Shown here piece by piece: positions 1-9,491 of a stretch of DNA of 64,000 nt. The notes beneath the pieces were generated by a model that saw only the letters and a list, made by a program, of their open reading frames with translations, was not told the origin of the DNA and made no database searches. Every line of letters starts with the position of its first letter. Within the stretch, counting starts at the first letter, position 1. Source of the DNA: Porticoccaceae bacterium. GTDB taxonomy: Bacteria > Pseudomonadota > Gammaproteobacteria > Pseudomonadales > Porticoccaceae. The DNA lies in NCBI GenBank assembly GCA_029252555.1, contig JAQXBF010000011.1:62001-126000 (forward strand), written 5' to 3'. The position numbers and the translations under genes are program-made.

Positions 1-1136
1 TTTTTGCCTATATGGTCCCGGCGATTTTTATCTCTATTATGATTACCGGCAACCCTATTCCCCAGCTGGGCTTTGGTTCTGAAGTACTGGATGGCTCTGG
101 GTTATCTGTGCTAGAAAAGCTTGATGGCGTCTTAACGGATCTGGGCTTTAGGGAATATACTCAGGGTAGCAAATCTACTATCGATGTCTTTGCTATTACC
201 GCAGCATTGATGTTTGGCACAGCGGGCCTACCCCATGTTTTGGTGCGCTTCTTTACCGTGCCCAAGGTCTCTGATGCGCGAAAGTCCGCGGGCTATGCGC
301 TGGTCTTTATCGCCATTCTCTACACCACAGCGCCAGCGGTAGCCTCCTTTGCCCGGCTCAACCTAGTCGATACGATTCACAACACCAGCTACGAACAGGC
401 GCCCAAATGGTTTAGTAACTGGGAGAGTACTGGCTTGGTGGGCTGGGAAGATAAGAATAATGATGGAGTCATGCAGTACAGTGCCGGCTCTGAGAACGAA
501 GTGAAAATTGATCGGGATATTATGGTGTTAGCTAACCCGGAGATTGCTAATCTGCCAGGCTGGGTCATTGCCCTTGTCGCCGCCGGTGGTGTGGCCGCTG
601 CCCTCTCAACTGCAGCTGGGCTGCTGCTTGTGATTTCCAGTTCAATCTCCCATGACCTATTAAAGCAGACGTTAATGCCCGCAATAACCGAAAAGCAGGA
701 ACTGCTATTTGCGAGAATTGCCGCAGCTGTGGCTGTCTGTATTGCCGGGCTCTTTGGTATCTACCCGCCAGCCTTCGTGGCTCAGGTGGTTGCCTTCGCA
801 TTTGGCTTGGCCGCCGCCTCTCTCTTCCCTGCGATACTGCTGGGTATATTCAGTAAACGTATGAATAAAGAGGGCGCAGTCACTGGCATGCTGGTTGGGC
901 TAATAACTACTTTTACCTATATTGTTTACTTTAAATTTGCCTCTCCTGAACTCAATAATGCCGATTATTGGCTATTAGGTATTTCACCCGAAGGGATAGG
1001 GTTTATTGGTATGTTGCTAAATATTGCAGCTGCTTTCGGGGTGAGTAAAATCACCGCTCCACCCCCTGCAGAGGTGCAGGATTTGGTGGACCATATTCGA
1101 ATTCCCTCAGGGGCGAGTGCGGCCCACAACCATTAG
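1..1136 (+). CDS. Sodium:solute symporter family permease (5' truncated by window edge)
   Basis: Inner-membrane Na+/solute symporter of the SSS family, most like the acetate/short organic acid permeases. The reading frame is open back to the window edge before the first ATG in the track, so the true start lies outside and only the C-terminal ~375 residues are seen. Several hydrophobic helices are visible, including a Gly/Ala-rich helix with VAAGGVAAALSTAAG and a late helix FGLAAASLFPAILLGIFSKRM, both typical of this family. A hydrophilic loop with an acidic EDKNNDGV stretch lies between helices. The tail is short and ends in HNH. Family assignment is firm; the substrate is not determined by the sequence. 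Confidence 0.85.
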   Translation, partial: FAYMVPAIFISIMITGNPIPQLGFGSEVLDGSGLSVLEKLDGVLTDLGFREYTQGSKSTIDVFAITAALMFGTAGLPHVLVRFFTVPKVSDARKSAGYALVFIAILYTTAPAVASFARLNLVDTIHNTSYEQAPKWFSNWESTGLVGWEDKNNDGVMQYSAGSENEVKIDRDIMVLANPEIANLPGWVIALVAAGGVAAALSTAAGLLLVISSSISHDLLKQTLMPAITEKQELLFARIAAAVAVCIAGLFGIYPPAFVAQVVAFAFGLAAASLFPAILLGIFSKRMNKEGAVTGMLVGLITTFTYIVYFKFASPELNNADYWLLGISPEGIGFIGMLLNIAAAFGVSKITAPPPAEVQDLVDHIRIPSGASAAHNH

Positions 1137-1190
1137 AGGGCTGTGGCTTATAAAAGGCAAAAAAAACAAGAATTTAAAAAAGGCAGTTTC

Positions 1191-1216
1191 AAAAAAGGGA
1201 GGCTAAAAAAGCCTCC
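1191..1216 (-). terminator. Rho-independent terminator (minus strand)
   Basis: A perfect 7-bp stem (GGAGGCT / AGCCTCC) with an A/T loop is followed on the minus strand by six T residues. It could end transcripts from pepN or from the structured region at about 1217-1300. The plus strand lacks a T-run after the stem, so it is a poor terminator for the symporter gene. Confidence 0.7.
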
Positions 1217-1390
1217 TAAGCATAGGGTTACATACTGCCCAGACGGAACGCGCTAACGGGAATTAGCTCCCTAGAACTTCAGGATCTGGTCGTCTGGGCA
1301 TCGGTTCCGATCGTGCAATATCGGCAAACTGATACTTAAAGCTTAGCCCATAGTTTTGGCCTCTGCCCAAGGTTGTGGAAGATAAAGATA
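1217..1390 (-). ncRNA. Candidate structured RNA downstream of pepN
   Basis: There is no convincing ORF here, but a perfect 10-bp inverted repeat (TGCCCAGACG at 1236-1245, CGTCTGGGCA at 1291-1300) encloses a 45-nt region with smaller pairings such as GCTAA/TTAGC and GGGA/TCCC. A further ATCGG/CCGAT pairing lies just outside. On the minus strand this is followed within about 20 nt by the strong terminator at 1191-1216. That layout suggests a stable small RNA or a processed pepN 3' UTR. It did not match any RNA family I could recall (6S, tmRNA, SRP RNA and RNase P were considered), so identity is open. Confidence 0.4.
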
Positions 1391-1401
1391 CCACCGGCTA
1401 T

Positions 1402-4032
1402 TTACAAAGACTTCGAGACTATTTCTTGCAAATCCTTAACCAAATTTGGCTTATTCGCAATGTTTTGCAGTGCCTGCTTCATCAGCTCTCGGTTGGGTTC
1501 AGGGAATTTCTTCCACTTAGTTAGGGGCGTGACCAGTCTGGCGGCAACCTGCGGGTTAACCGTATTCAACGCCAGAATCTGTTCGGTTAAGAACTGGTAT
1601 CCAGAGCCATCCGGATTATGGAAATTAATATGGTTGGCATTTGCAAACCCGCCAATCAGACTGCGGATTTTGTTTGGATTGCTCATGCTAAATGCTGAGT
1701 GGTCCATCAAAGTTTGGACCCTCTCCAATCCATTCGGCTGAGCATTGGTAGCCTGAACCTGCAACCACAGGTTCATTACCAGAGCCTCATCTCTAAACTG
1801 TTCTTCAAACTGAGATAAAGCCTTGGCAGCATAGTCTGAGGCCTCTGGGCAATTAACCAAAGCAGTCAGCGCAGCTGCCTGGTCAGTCATATTATCAGCA
1901 CTCTGGAATTGAGCCCAAGCTAACTCAACACCCCTATCCACTAACATCAAATAACCCAAGGCGGTATTTTTAAGGCTGCGACCACCCATTTGTTGAACAT
2001 TGGGGGCATAGGCTTGTTTAGCATTGTAGTGGTGATAAATTGCCTCTAACTGGCTGGCGAGACAGCCTGCTAGTGCAGTGCGCAGAAACGACCTAGCATC
2101 ATGGATTGCCGTGACATGAATAATGTCTGTATTTTCATGGAGCAATGCCTCAGTGGGCAGCTGTAACATCAGCGCCACCATGGCTGGGTCAAGGGAAGTA
2201 TCAGACAGCAGCGCTTTATAGGCCTCAACTAACTGGCCATCAAGAATCATGGGACGCTCATGGAGGCTGTCGTGCATTAATTGGTTCAATACCGACAAAC
2301 TAAGGGCCTGACTGGCATCCCAACGATTAAAGCCGTCACTGTCATTGGCCATTAGGTGGGCTAGCTGCTCAGCACTGTAGGGGTAATCTAGTTTGACTGG
2401 CGCGGATAGACCACGCAGCAAGGAGGGAACTGGTCGCTCGTCGATATTCTCAATAACCAACTGCTGGCTGGCTTCTGTCATCTCAAAAACAACCTCTGTC
2501 TGGCCCGCATCATCAAGCACCATATCAGCGCCATCTGCACCGACCAGCCCAAGTTTCACTGGAATCAAAAAAGGAAGTTTTTCACTCTGCCCTGGTGTGG
2601 CTGGACAGCTCTGTTCAACATTAAGGGAAAATGTCTTGGCCGTCGCATCATATGCTGACCGCACTTTGAGTACCGGCGTACCGGACTGTTTGTACCAGCG
2701 ACGGAACTGAGTAAGATCACGGCCGCTGGCATCTTCCATAGCGCTAACAAATTCTTCAATAGTTACCGCTTCGCCATCGTGGCGATCGAAATACAGGTCA
2801 CTACCTTTGCGGTAAGTCTCTGCACCCAACAGGCTGTGATACATCCGCACAATTTCTGAGCCTTTTTCATACACGGTCACGGTGTAAAAATTATTGATCT
2901 CCATATAGGAATCGGGCTGCACCTGATGGGACATAGGGCCACCATCTTCTGCAAACTGATGGGTGCGTAAAAAAGAGACATCTTCAATGCGTTTTACCGT
3001 TGGCGAGTTCATATCCGATGAAAACTGAGAGTCACGGAATACTGTAAAGCCCTCTTTAAGGCTCAGCTGAAACCAGTCGCGAACATTGACGCGGTTGCCA
3101 GACCAGTTGTGGAAATACTCATGGGCCACAATTCCTTCAACACGCAAAAATGCAGCATCGGTCGTGGTTTTTGGGTTAGCCAATACCGCTGAAGTATTAA
3201 AAATATTTAGCCCCTTGTTTTCCATGGCCCCCATATTGAAGTCGTCTACGGCGACAATCATAAAGATATCCAGATCGTACTCACGACCATAGACTTCTTC
3301 GTCCCAGCGCATAGAGTTCTTTAACGACAACATAGCGTGGGCGCATTTATCCAAATCTTTTTCTTCGACAAAAATTTGCAGCGGAATATCACGGCCGGAC
3401 ATGGTAGTAAAACTGTCTTCCACTGCAGACAAGGTCCCCGCTACAAGAGCAAACAAATGCGATGGCTTTTTAAATGGATCGTGCCAGGTGACCGTATGGC
3501 GGCCATCATCAAGATCCGCTCGCTCGATGGCGTTGCCATTGGAGAGCAATACCGGATAGCTGACTTTGTCAGCTATGATCTTGACCGTAAATACCGACAT
3601 AATATCGGGGCGGTCCGGGAAATAGGTAATGCGGCGGAAGCCCTCAGCTTCACACTGGGTGCAGTACATGGTTCGCGACCGGTACAGGCCCATCATCGAG
3701 GTATTTAACTGGGGCTGTATCGACACTTCCGTACTGATAACACAGCTGGCAGGCAAGTTGGGCAGTATCAGTAGGTTATGGGTCAGGCTGAAGGCACTGT
3801 TATCAAGGCGCTGGCCGTCTACTTCAACCCACTGCAGCTCCACACTACCTTTACTATTGAGCTCTAAGGAAGCGACCTGATCTGTACTGGCAGGGTTGCG
3901 TCTCACCGCCAGCTTGGTAGTCACACGAGTCTGCTCGTCGCCAAGATCAAAAACTAAATCTGTGGTGTCCACTAAAAACGGAGAAACCTGATAATCCTTT
4001 AAATAAATAGTTTGCGGTAATGGATCTTTCAC
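1402..4032 (-). CDS. pepN: Aminopeptidase N (M1 family zinc metallopeptidase)
   Basis: Cytoplasmic broad-specificity aminopeptidase that removes N-terminal residues from peptides. It is 876 aa, the normal length for the gammaproteobacterial PepN type. The exopeptidase motif GAMEN is near residue 266 and the zinc site HEYFHNW with the downstream Glu is near residue 305, so catalysis should be intact. The long helical C-terminal domain (roughly residues 540-876) is present. Translation appears to start at GTG, with AAGGA nine bases upstream. The next gene upstream on the same strand (DUF2797) ends 16 nt before it, so they are probably cotranscribed. Confidence 0.96.
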   Translation of the reverse strand: MKDPLPQTIYLKDYQVSPFLVDTTDLVFDLGDEQTRVTTKLAVRRNPASTDQVASLELNSKGSVELQWVEVDGQRLDNSAFSLTHNLLILPNLPASCVISTEVSIQPQLNTSMMGLYRSRTMYCTQCEAEGFRRITYFPDRPDIMSVFTVKIIADKVSYPVLLSNGNAIERADLDDGRHTVTWHDPFKKPSHLFALVAGTLSAVEDSFTTMSGRDIPLQIFVEEKDLDKCAHAMLSLKNSMRWDEEVYGREYDLDIFMIVAVDDFNMGAMENKGLNIFNTSAVLANPKTTTDAAFLRVEGIVAHEYFHNWSGNRVNVRDWFQLSLKEGFTVFRDSQFSSDMNSPTVKRIEDVSFLRTHQFAEDGGPMSHQVQPDSYMEINNFYTVTVYEKGSEIVRMYHSLLGAETYRKGSDLYFDRHDGEAVTIEEFVSAMEDASGRDLTQFRRWYKQSGTPVLKVRSAYDATAKTFSLNVEQSCPATPGQSEKLPFLIPVKLGLVGADGADMVLDDAGQTEVVFEMTEASQQLVIENIDERPVPSLLRGLSAPVKLDYPYSAEQLAHLMANDSDGFNRWDASQALSLSVLNQLMHDSLHERPMILDGQLVEAYKALLSDTSLDPAMVALMLQLPTEALLHENTDIIHVTAIHDARSFLRTALAGCLASQLEAIYHHYNAKQAYAPNVQQMGGRSLKNTALGYLMLVDRGVELAWAQFQSADNMTDQAAALTALVNCPEASDYAAKALSQFEEQFRDEALVMNLWLQVQATNAQPNGLERVQTLMDHSAFSMSNPNKIRSLIGGFANANHINFHNPDGSGYQFLTEQILALNTVNPQVAARLVTPLTKWKKFPEPNRELMKQALQNIANKPNLVKDLQEIVSKSL

Positions 4033-4048
4033 TAGAACTGTCCTTAAA

Positions 4049-4882
4049 TTAATTTATTGAGAACTGCACATTGTAGGCAGTGTATTTACGAATATTGATC
4101 ACCCCAGTAGCAAGAATAAGGTACTGGCCTTTAATACCTTTTAACACCCCCTCAACAAGGGGTTGCTTGTCCAGGTTAAAGCTCTTTACCTTTTCCGGGA
4201 ATTCATGCACTGGAAAGTTAATTTCTGTCGTGCTCTCGCTATACAGACGCTGTAATGCTTGCAGACCAAACTCCTGTTCGAGTAATTCTAGACCAGCTTC
4301 TGACTTGATCAGAAGCTCATCGCGAATAGCCGCCAGATCCACTGGCTCAGCATTACCCTTAAGCATTTTTTGCCAGCTGGTCTTGTCGGCGACATGTTCA
4401 CGTATGCAGTCTTCAATCAGCCCTGCCTGGTAACGAGTTTGCACTCGGAAGATTGGCAGCCCCTGGGTGGCGCCCTGATCGATCCAGCGAGTCGGCAGCT
4501 GGGTGCCTCGGGTAATACCAACCTTGACCCCAGAGCTATTGGCCAGATAGACAAAATGGTCAGTAAAGCAGTACTTTTCACCCCATACCGGGTCGCGGCA
4601 GGTGCCATGATGAAAGTGGCATCTCTCTGGGCTCATAATGCAAGTATCGCATTGGGGCAGCTTGGTAAAACAGGGATAACAATAGCCCTGACTGAAGCTC
4701 TTTTTCGAGCGACGGCCACAATGTATGCAGTGAATATCGCCAATACGTTCGATGGCTATGTTCTTGCCAATCGCCTCGTTTAGTGGGAGTCGCTGATCGT
4801 CTAGAGGCAGTTGATAAGCAACGGTATCTCCATCGAGGGTAACATCCATTTTGGCCAAATGACCTGAAGCTTGTATCGACAT
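4049..4882 (-). CDS. DUF2797 family protein with zinc-ribbon-like Cys cluster
   Basis: Conserved protein of unknown function. The chosen start (MSIQASG, 277 aa) overlaps the yeaC stop in a TAATG arrangement, which favours translational coupling over the track's start four codons upstream. The N-terminal third carries paired cysteines (CIHCGRR, CYPCF, CDTC and a later C/H cluster) that probably bind zinc. The motif KVGITRGTQLPTRWIDQGA in the middle is characteristic of the family and resembles a GIY-YIG-like segment, though that relation is only an impression. It lies between yeaC and pepN in a minus-strand operon-like run. Confidence 0.85.
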   Translation of the reverse strand: MSIQASGHLAKMDVTLDGDTVAYQLPLDDQRLPLNEAIGKNIAIERIGDIHCIHCGRRSKKSFSQGYCYPCFTKLPQCDTCIMSPERCHFHHGTCRDPVWGEKYCFTDHFVYLANSSGVKVGITRGTQLPTRWIDQGATQGLPIFRVQTRYQAGLIEDCIREHVADKTSWQKMLKGNAEPVDLAAIRDELLIKSEAGLELLEQEFGLQALQRLYSESTTEINFPVHEFPEKVKSFNLDKQPLVEGVLKGIKGQYLILATGVINIRKYTAYNVQFSIN

Positions 4883-5142
4883 TATTCTTCCCACTTTAAA
4901 GGTGTTTGCTGATCTTCATCGGCTGTATGTAAAGGCTCACAGGCGGTGGATTTTGATGGTACATAGCCGGTGCGCTGCTCCGCTGGCTTGCGCTGGTCAT
5001 AGGCAATCACGGCCTGTATACAGAGCTCTTTCTGGCCATCACTGAGTACCCGGCCGTCGGCCCACTTGCCAATCTCAATCGCCCGCTTAAGGCTTTCGTA
5101 AATCTCGGGAGTAATGCTCTCAAGTAACTGCTGCAAATCCAT
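4882..5142 (-). CDS. yeaC: YeaC family protein (DUF1315)
   Basis: Small conserved protein (86 aa) of unknown function. The N-terminal half, MDLQQLLESITPEIYESLKRAIEIGKW-like, with the following WADGRxLSxxQ segment, is the family signature. The C-terminal tail is polar and probably flexible. Its stop codon shares one base with the start of the DUF2797 gene. The rhomboid gene upstream ends 24 nt before this start. Confidence 0.85.
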   Translation of the reverse strand: MDLQQLLESITPEIYESLKRAIEIGKWADGRVLSDGQKELCIQAVIAYDQRKPAEQRTGYVPSKSTACEPLHTADEDQQTPLKWEE

Positions 5143-5166
5143 CGTTAGCCTATCTCCGCTTAAAGT

Positions 5167-5763
5167 TTACCTGCTCCTAGCTACAGCCAAGAGCCCAAAG
5201 ACCAATCCTAATAACATGCCAATCAGCAGGCCTCCAACATGGGCCCCATTGGCTACACCCACACCAAGCAACACTTCTAAAATTCCTGTCATGCCCACCA
5301 AAAGCCAGACCAGCATAAAACCAAGAATGCCTGGGGGCAGCTGCAGCAATGTCTGGCGCACAAATTGGCCTTTGATCCAAATATAGCCAAGTAACGCGTA
5401 AACCACACCAGACATACCGCCAAAGCTGCCACTGCCCTGCCAGCTGAACTGAATAATATTGGAGATGGCACCACTGACAAACACCAGTAACAACAGATGA
5501 ATTGAGCCATAAAGCTGTTCGATTCTAGCTCCGAGCATGGCCAGCCAAAGGCCGTTAAAGGCCAAATGCATAAGACCAAAATGCAGAAAAATTGGCGTTA
5601 CTAGCCGCCAGTATTGCCCTTCGGCCAGGCCTCCAACCATCAGTGCCCGAGCAATGGGAAAGGCAGTGCTGGCTAAAGCGGCTCCCAATACACTGCCCAA
5701 TAGCAGTAACGACACCGCAGGGTGCACTTTGGCGGCAACCCACCATCTGGAATTGTTCGACAT
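5167..5763 (-). CDS. Rhomboid family intramembrane serine protease
   Basis: Membrane-embedded protease that cuts transmembrane segments of substrate proteins. It is 198 aa with about six predicted helices. The catalytic serine motif is seen as GGMSGVVYALLGY, and the partner histidine as NGAHVGGLLIGMLLG in the last helix. The early HFGLMHLAFNGLWL segment matches the conserved HxxxN region. Both dyad residues are present, so it should be active. It starts 9 nt after the nadK stop with AGGA upstream, suggesting cotranscription. Confidence 0.9.
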   Translation of the reverse strand: MSNNSRWWVAAKVHPAVSLLLLGSVLGAALASTAFPIARALMVGGLAEGQYWRLVTPIFLHFGLMHLAFNGLWLAMLGARIEQLYGSIHLLLLVFVSGAISNIIQFSWQGSGSFGGMSGVVYALLGYIWIKGQFVRQTLLQLPPGILGFMLVWLLVGMTGILEVLLGVGVANGAHVGGLLIGMLLGLVFGLLAVARSR

Positions 5764-5772
5764 AGGAGATTC

Positions 5773-6669
5773 CTAATCAGATGCTTTCTTTACGCCTAAT
5801 CGGCTACCCCAGCCCAGTTTTGAACGGCAAACACTATAAAAATTATTGTCTTTTGGATGAATTAACAGAATATCGTTATCGTGCTTTTTAATGGTGATCA
5901 CATCACCGGGCTCAGTACCAAAATCATTGTGGCCATCGCAGGTAATCAATGGGTGCAGTTCATTTCTGGAGCTGACCCGAATCTCTATTTGCGCATTGCC
6001 GTGCAGCACAATGGGGCGGCTGCTCAATGTATGGGGATTAAGCGGCACCACTACCATGGCATCCAACTCCGGAAACAGCAGTGGCCCACCAGCGCTCAGG
6101 GCGTAGGCAGTTGAGCCGGTCGGTGTGGCGACAATCAACCCATCAGAACGCTGGCTGTAGACAAATTCACCATCTACATATAATTCAAATGCCATCATGC
6201 GCACGGACATACCCGGGTGCATCACAATATCGTTGACCGCTGTGCCAGTACCAATCTCTAGGCCATTGCGCGTGACTGTGGTTTCCAGTAGAAAACGCTT
6301 AGTCTGCTTGTATTCACCTTGCAGTACCGGCCACACACGCTCTTCAATTTCATCTGGGGAAATATCGGTAAGAAAGCCCAGTCTCCCACGATTAATACCC
6401 AACAATGGAATGCCACAGGCCGCCATTTTGCGACAGGCACTTAGCATACTGCCATCGCCGCCCACCACAATACCCAGATCAATGGCGCCGGGAAACTGCT
6501 CAATCGGTAGAACTTTATTGATGGGCCAGTCCACTAAATTAGAGGCCTGTTCCTCGTACACCACCTCGCGCCCCTGGGCTAACAGAAACGCTTCCAGTTT
6601 TTGCAGGGACTCCTTAACCTCAGGCACAGCCAGGCTGCCAAGTAATCCAATACGCTGAAAATAGGACAT
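5773..6669 (-). CDS. nadK: NAD kinase
   Basis: Phosphorylates NAD+ to NADP+ using ATP, the source of cellular NADP. From the preferred start MSYFQRIG it is 298 aa, the usual length; the track's longer version adds ten residues of no family character. The GGDGSMLSACR motif (catalytic Asp) is near residue 65 and the NE/D-type motif with PTGSTAYALSAGGP follows near residue 180. It is divergent from the shikimate kinase gene and leads the nadK-rhomboid-yeaC-DUF2797-pepN run. Confidence 0.95.
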   Translation of the reverse strand: MSYFQRIGLLGSLAVPEVKESLQKLEAFLLAQGREVVYEEQASNLVDWPINKVLPIEQFPGAIDLGIVVGGDGSMLSACRKMAACGIPLLGINRGRLGFLTDISPDEIEERVWPVLQGEYKQTKRFLLETTVTRNGLEIGTGTAVNDIVMHPGMSVRMMAFELYVDGEFVYSQRSDGLIVATPTGSTAYALSAGGPLLFPELDAMVVVPLNPHTLSSRPIVLHGNAQIEIRVSSRNELHPLITCDGHNDFGTEPGDVITIKKHDNDILLIHPKDNNFYSVCRSKLGWGSRLGVKKASD

Positions 6670-6769
6670 AATGTGCTTCTTGTAAAAGTGTTTTGGCAAT
6701 TATACAGACTGTGGCCTGAATTCACGCAATTTCAGGCATAATAGCGGCAATCAGATTGGACATTAATGT

Positions 6770-7273
6770 ATGCAAGCAGCGAACAAAAGCATTGTACTTA
6801 TCGGCATGCCGGGCGCGGGCAAGAGCACTATTGGTATTCTGCTTGCCAAAGAGCTTGGGCTCGACTTTATCGATACCGATGTCAGTATTCAGGTGCAGCA
6901 GGGAAGAACCCTGCAGCAGATTACTGACGAGTCCGGCTATATGGTGCTGCGCGACTATGAGGAACAGGTGCTGCTCAGGGAAGATATTAGCCAGAAGGTC
7001 GTTGCCACCGGCGGTAGTGCCGTGTATTCAGAAGCTGGCATGGGGAGATTAAAAGCCCATGCCACCGTTATTTTTTTGGATGTTTCACTGCCGGTATTAG
7101 AACAGCGAGTCAGAAACTTCGACAAGCGCGGAGTAGCCCGTCGACCAGAACAAAGTTTTGCCGACTTATTTGCCGAGCGCAGCGCCCTTTATCAGCGCTA
7201 TGGGGATATCCGGATCGACTGCAGCCACCTCAGTGTTGATGAGGCGCTGCAGGCTGTAATCTCAGCCGTTTAA
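6770..7273 (+). CDS. aroK: Shikimate kinase
   Basis: Phosphorylates shikimate in the chorismate (aromatic amino acid) pathway. It is 167 aa, with the P-loop GMPGAGKST at residues 10-18, the shikimate-binding Asp in DFIDTD, and a TGGSAV segment (TGG motif) near residue 80. The lid Arg region is seen in FDKRGVARRP. It is a stand-alone gene here, not the usual aroK-aroB pair, so it may be a second shikimate kinase or a relative with changed specificity. It converges with the aminotransferase gene, with only 10 nt between stops. Confidence 0.8.
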   Translation: MQAANKSIVLIGMPGAGKSTIGILLAKELGLDFIDTDVSIQVQQGRTLQQITDESGYMVLRDYEEQVLLREDISQKVVATGGSAVYSEAGMGRLKAHATVIFLDVSLPVLEQRVRNFDKRGVARRPEQSFADLFAERSALYQRYGDIRIDCSHLSVDEALQAVISAV

Positions 7274-7283
7274 TTAACCAAAT

Positions 7284-8477
7284 TTATTTGAGAACAGACA
7301 AAATCGAGCTGCTTAGATAGTCGATATTATTGGAATTAACCCCAGCCAGATTGACCCGGCTAGATGACACGATATAGATACCAAACTCTTCGCGCAGATG
7401 GTCCAGCTGTGCCGTATTAAGCCCCAAAAATGAGAACATGCCCTTCTGCATTTTGACATGGGTAAAGTCGATACCGGCCACATTATTTTGAATGTTATCT
7501 GCGAGCAGGCTGCGCATGGATTGAATTCTACCGCGCACTTCAGCCAACTCAGCCTCCCAGTTAGCGCGCAACTGCTGGTCACCTAAAATAAGTGACACAA
7601 GCAGCGCACCGTGGGCCGGTGGCATCGAGTAAGTTTGACGGGCAACAGCCATTGCCTGAGATGCAACTATCTCAACCTGCTCAGGGCTTTCGGCAATAAA
7701 AGTGATCGAGCCAGTGCGCTCGCGATACAGGCCGAAATTCTTCGAGCAAGACGAGGCAACAACCAGTTCAGGTAAACGATCGGCCATCATGCGCAGGCCA
7801 TAGGCATCCTCATCCAGACCATCGCCCAACCCCTGATAGGCGGTGTCAATAAATGGAATAAAACCGCGCTCAAGAGCCAGATCAGCAATCTGGTCCCATT
7901 GCTCATGGGTTAGATCGGCACCAGTTGGGTTATGACAGCAACCATGTAACAGTACCATATCGCCCGCCGGCACCTGACGCAGGGTTTCCATCATGGCATC
8001 GGTGTTTATTTGGTGGGTATCACGGTCATAATAGGGATACTCTTCGATCTCAAACCCTGCACTGCCCAGCAGTGGAATATGATTGGGCCAAGTGGGCACA
8101 CCCACCCATAATTTGGCCTCCGGGCGAGCGCGCTGGGTAACTTCTGCACCAACACGCAGCGCACCAGAACCTCCGGGAGCCTGGATGCTTTTAATGCGCC
8201 CTGAATTGAGAATACTTTGGCCTGCGCCAAACAGCAGTTCTAAGGTGCGCTGGTTGTAATCTGGATCACCAGCAATACCCTGATAGGATTTGGTGGTCTC
8301 AAGCTGCATCAGCTGAGCTTCCGCTTCCTTAACAGAGGCCATGACTGGTGTATGACCATGATCGTCCATGTAAACACCTACACCCAAATCAATTTTGGTG
8401 GTGCGGGTGTCCGCTCTAAAAGCAGCCATTAATCCCAGAATGGGATCCATAGCGACGGGCTTCAAACTCTCAAACAT
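7284..8477 (-). CDS. Class I aromatic/aspartate aminotransferase
   Basis: PLP-dependent transaminase of the AspC/TyrB type, transferring amino groups between aspartate or aromatic amino acids and 2-oxoglutarate. The preferred start MFESLKPV gives 397 aa, the normal family length, with AGGA seven bases upstream; the track's version has ten extra residues. The PLP lysine lies in SSCSKNFGLYRERTG near residue 240. HGCCHNPTGADLT carries the conserved NPTG motif. Whether aspartate or aromatic substrates are preferred cannot be read from the sequence. Confidence 0.9.
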   Translation of the reverse strand: MFESLKPVAMDPILGLMAAFRADTRTTKIDLGVGVYMDDHGHTPVMASVKEAEAQLMQLETTKSYQGIAGDPDYNQRTLELLFGAGQSILNSGRIKSIQAPGGSGALRVGAEVTQRARPEAKLWVGVPTWPNHIPLLGSAGFEIEEYPYYDRDTHQINTDAMMETLRQVPAGDMVLLHGCCHNPTGADLTHEQWDQIADLALERGFIPFIDTAYQGLGDGLDEDAYGLRMMADRLPELVVASSCSKNFGLYRERTGSITFIAESPEQVEIVASQAMAVARQTYSMPPAHGALLVSLILGDQQLRANWEAELAEVRGRIQSMRSLLADNIQNNVAGIDFTHVKMQKGMFSFLGLNTAQLDHLREEFGIYIVSSSRVNLAGVNSNNIDYLSSSILSVLK

Positions 8478-8548
8478 TGCGGTTTCCTGATATTGGATTG
8501 GGGACAAAAAAACGGTGACGATATTCTACTATGTATCAATGTGTTTTT

Positions 8549-9319
8549 TTAGCCATTTGCGTTAAGAAAGCCAATTACCAAGCTATTAAACATCTGCGGC
8601 TTCTCCGCATGCAACCAATGGCCAGCACCATCGATTATCTTAAGCTCTGAAGTGGGAAATAATGACTTGATCAGAGGACGATGCTTTTCTTGAATATACG
8701 CCGATAGCTCTCCCTTCAAAAACAGGGTTGGCCCAGAAAATGGCTCTCCATGGGGTGCTTCGACCAGACTTTTACTGTAGTTGGCAACAATAGATTTAAC
8801 ATTGAGCTTAAGGCTATAGTCACCCACTGCATTGCGCCGGAGGTTTTTTAAGATAAAGGCTCTGGTCATTTCATCGGCAATATAGGTGGCAAGTATCTGG
8901 TCGGCATCTCGACGATTAGCAATACTGCGGCCATGCAAATCTCGCAAGCCATCAACCACAATGCTATTACTTTGGGGATAATCCACTGGGGCTATATCAG
9001 CAACAACTAGACTACGAACCCTGACAGGGCTTGTGAGTGCCACGTGCATACCCAGCTTACCACCGAGGGAATGACCAACAAGATGTGCCCTGTCCAACCC
9101 TAGATCATCCATCAGCTCGACAATATCATCGGCCATCAATGGAATGTCCATGGTGTCTTCATGGGGGGATTCACCATGGTTGCGAAGATCAACTGAGATC
9201 ACCCGATAATGGGGTGCCAGATCTTTGGCCAGATTCCCCAAATTGCTGAGAGAACCAAACATTCCATGCATTAAAATAATGGCTGGCCCTGTGCCTTGGT
9301 CGAGGTGATTAAGCTTCAT
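8549..9319 (-). CDS. Alpha/beta-fold hydrolase (YbfF-like esterase)
   Basis: Serine hydrolase of 256 aa. The nucleophile elbow GHSLGGK is near residue 95, the oxyanion/HG motif HGMFGSLSN near residue 18, an Asp follows the fifth strand, and the catalytic His is in DGAGHWLHAEKP near residue 235. This set matches the YbfF type of short acyl-thioesterase/esterase. Substrate unknown. The start has AGAGACACC upstream. Confidence 0.85.
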   Translation of the reverse strand: MKLNHLDQGTGPAIILMHGMFGSLSNLGNLAKDLAPHYRVISVDLRNHGESPHEDTMDIPLMADDIVELMDDLGLDRAHLVGHSLGGKLGMHVALTSPVRVRSLVVADIAPVDYPQSNSIVVDGLRDLHGRSIANRRDADQILATYIADEMTRAFILKNLRRNAVGDYSLKLNVKSIVANYSKSLVEAPHGEPFSGPTLFLKGELSAYIQEKHRPLIKSLFPTSELKIIDGAGHWLHAEKPQMFNSLVIGFLNANG

Positions 9320-9386
9320 TGGTGTCTCTGTGCTGATGGTGAGTTGGTTGTAAAACGGCTATTGGCTCTTATAGGTATTCTATTAA

Positions 9387-9410
9387 ACCGCTTATCAGAT
9401 GAGAAGCGGT
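9387..9410 (-). terminator. Weak terminator-like hairpin
   Basis: A 7-bp stem (ACCGCTT / AAGCGGT) with a 10-nt loop lies downstream of the SDR gene on the minus strand. It is followed only by TTTAATAG, so termination strength is doubtful. The surrounding 9320-9491 gap otherwise shows nothing. Confidence 0.35.
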
Positions 9411-9491
9411 CTAGGGCTTTAGAGATTCTTCAGTCGCTGTGCTATTTCAGGATGACCGAGCACGCAGTGCATGGGAAGAATTTCCACTCAT

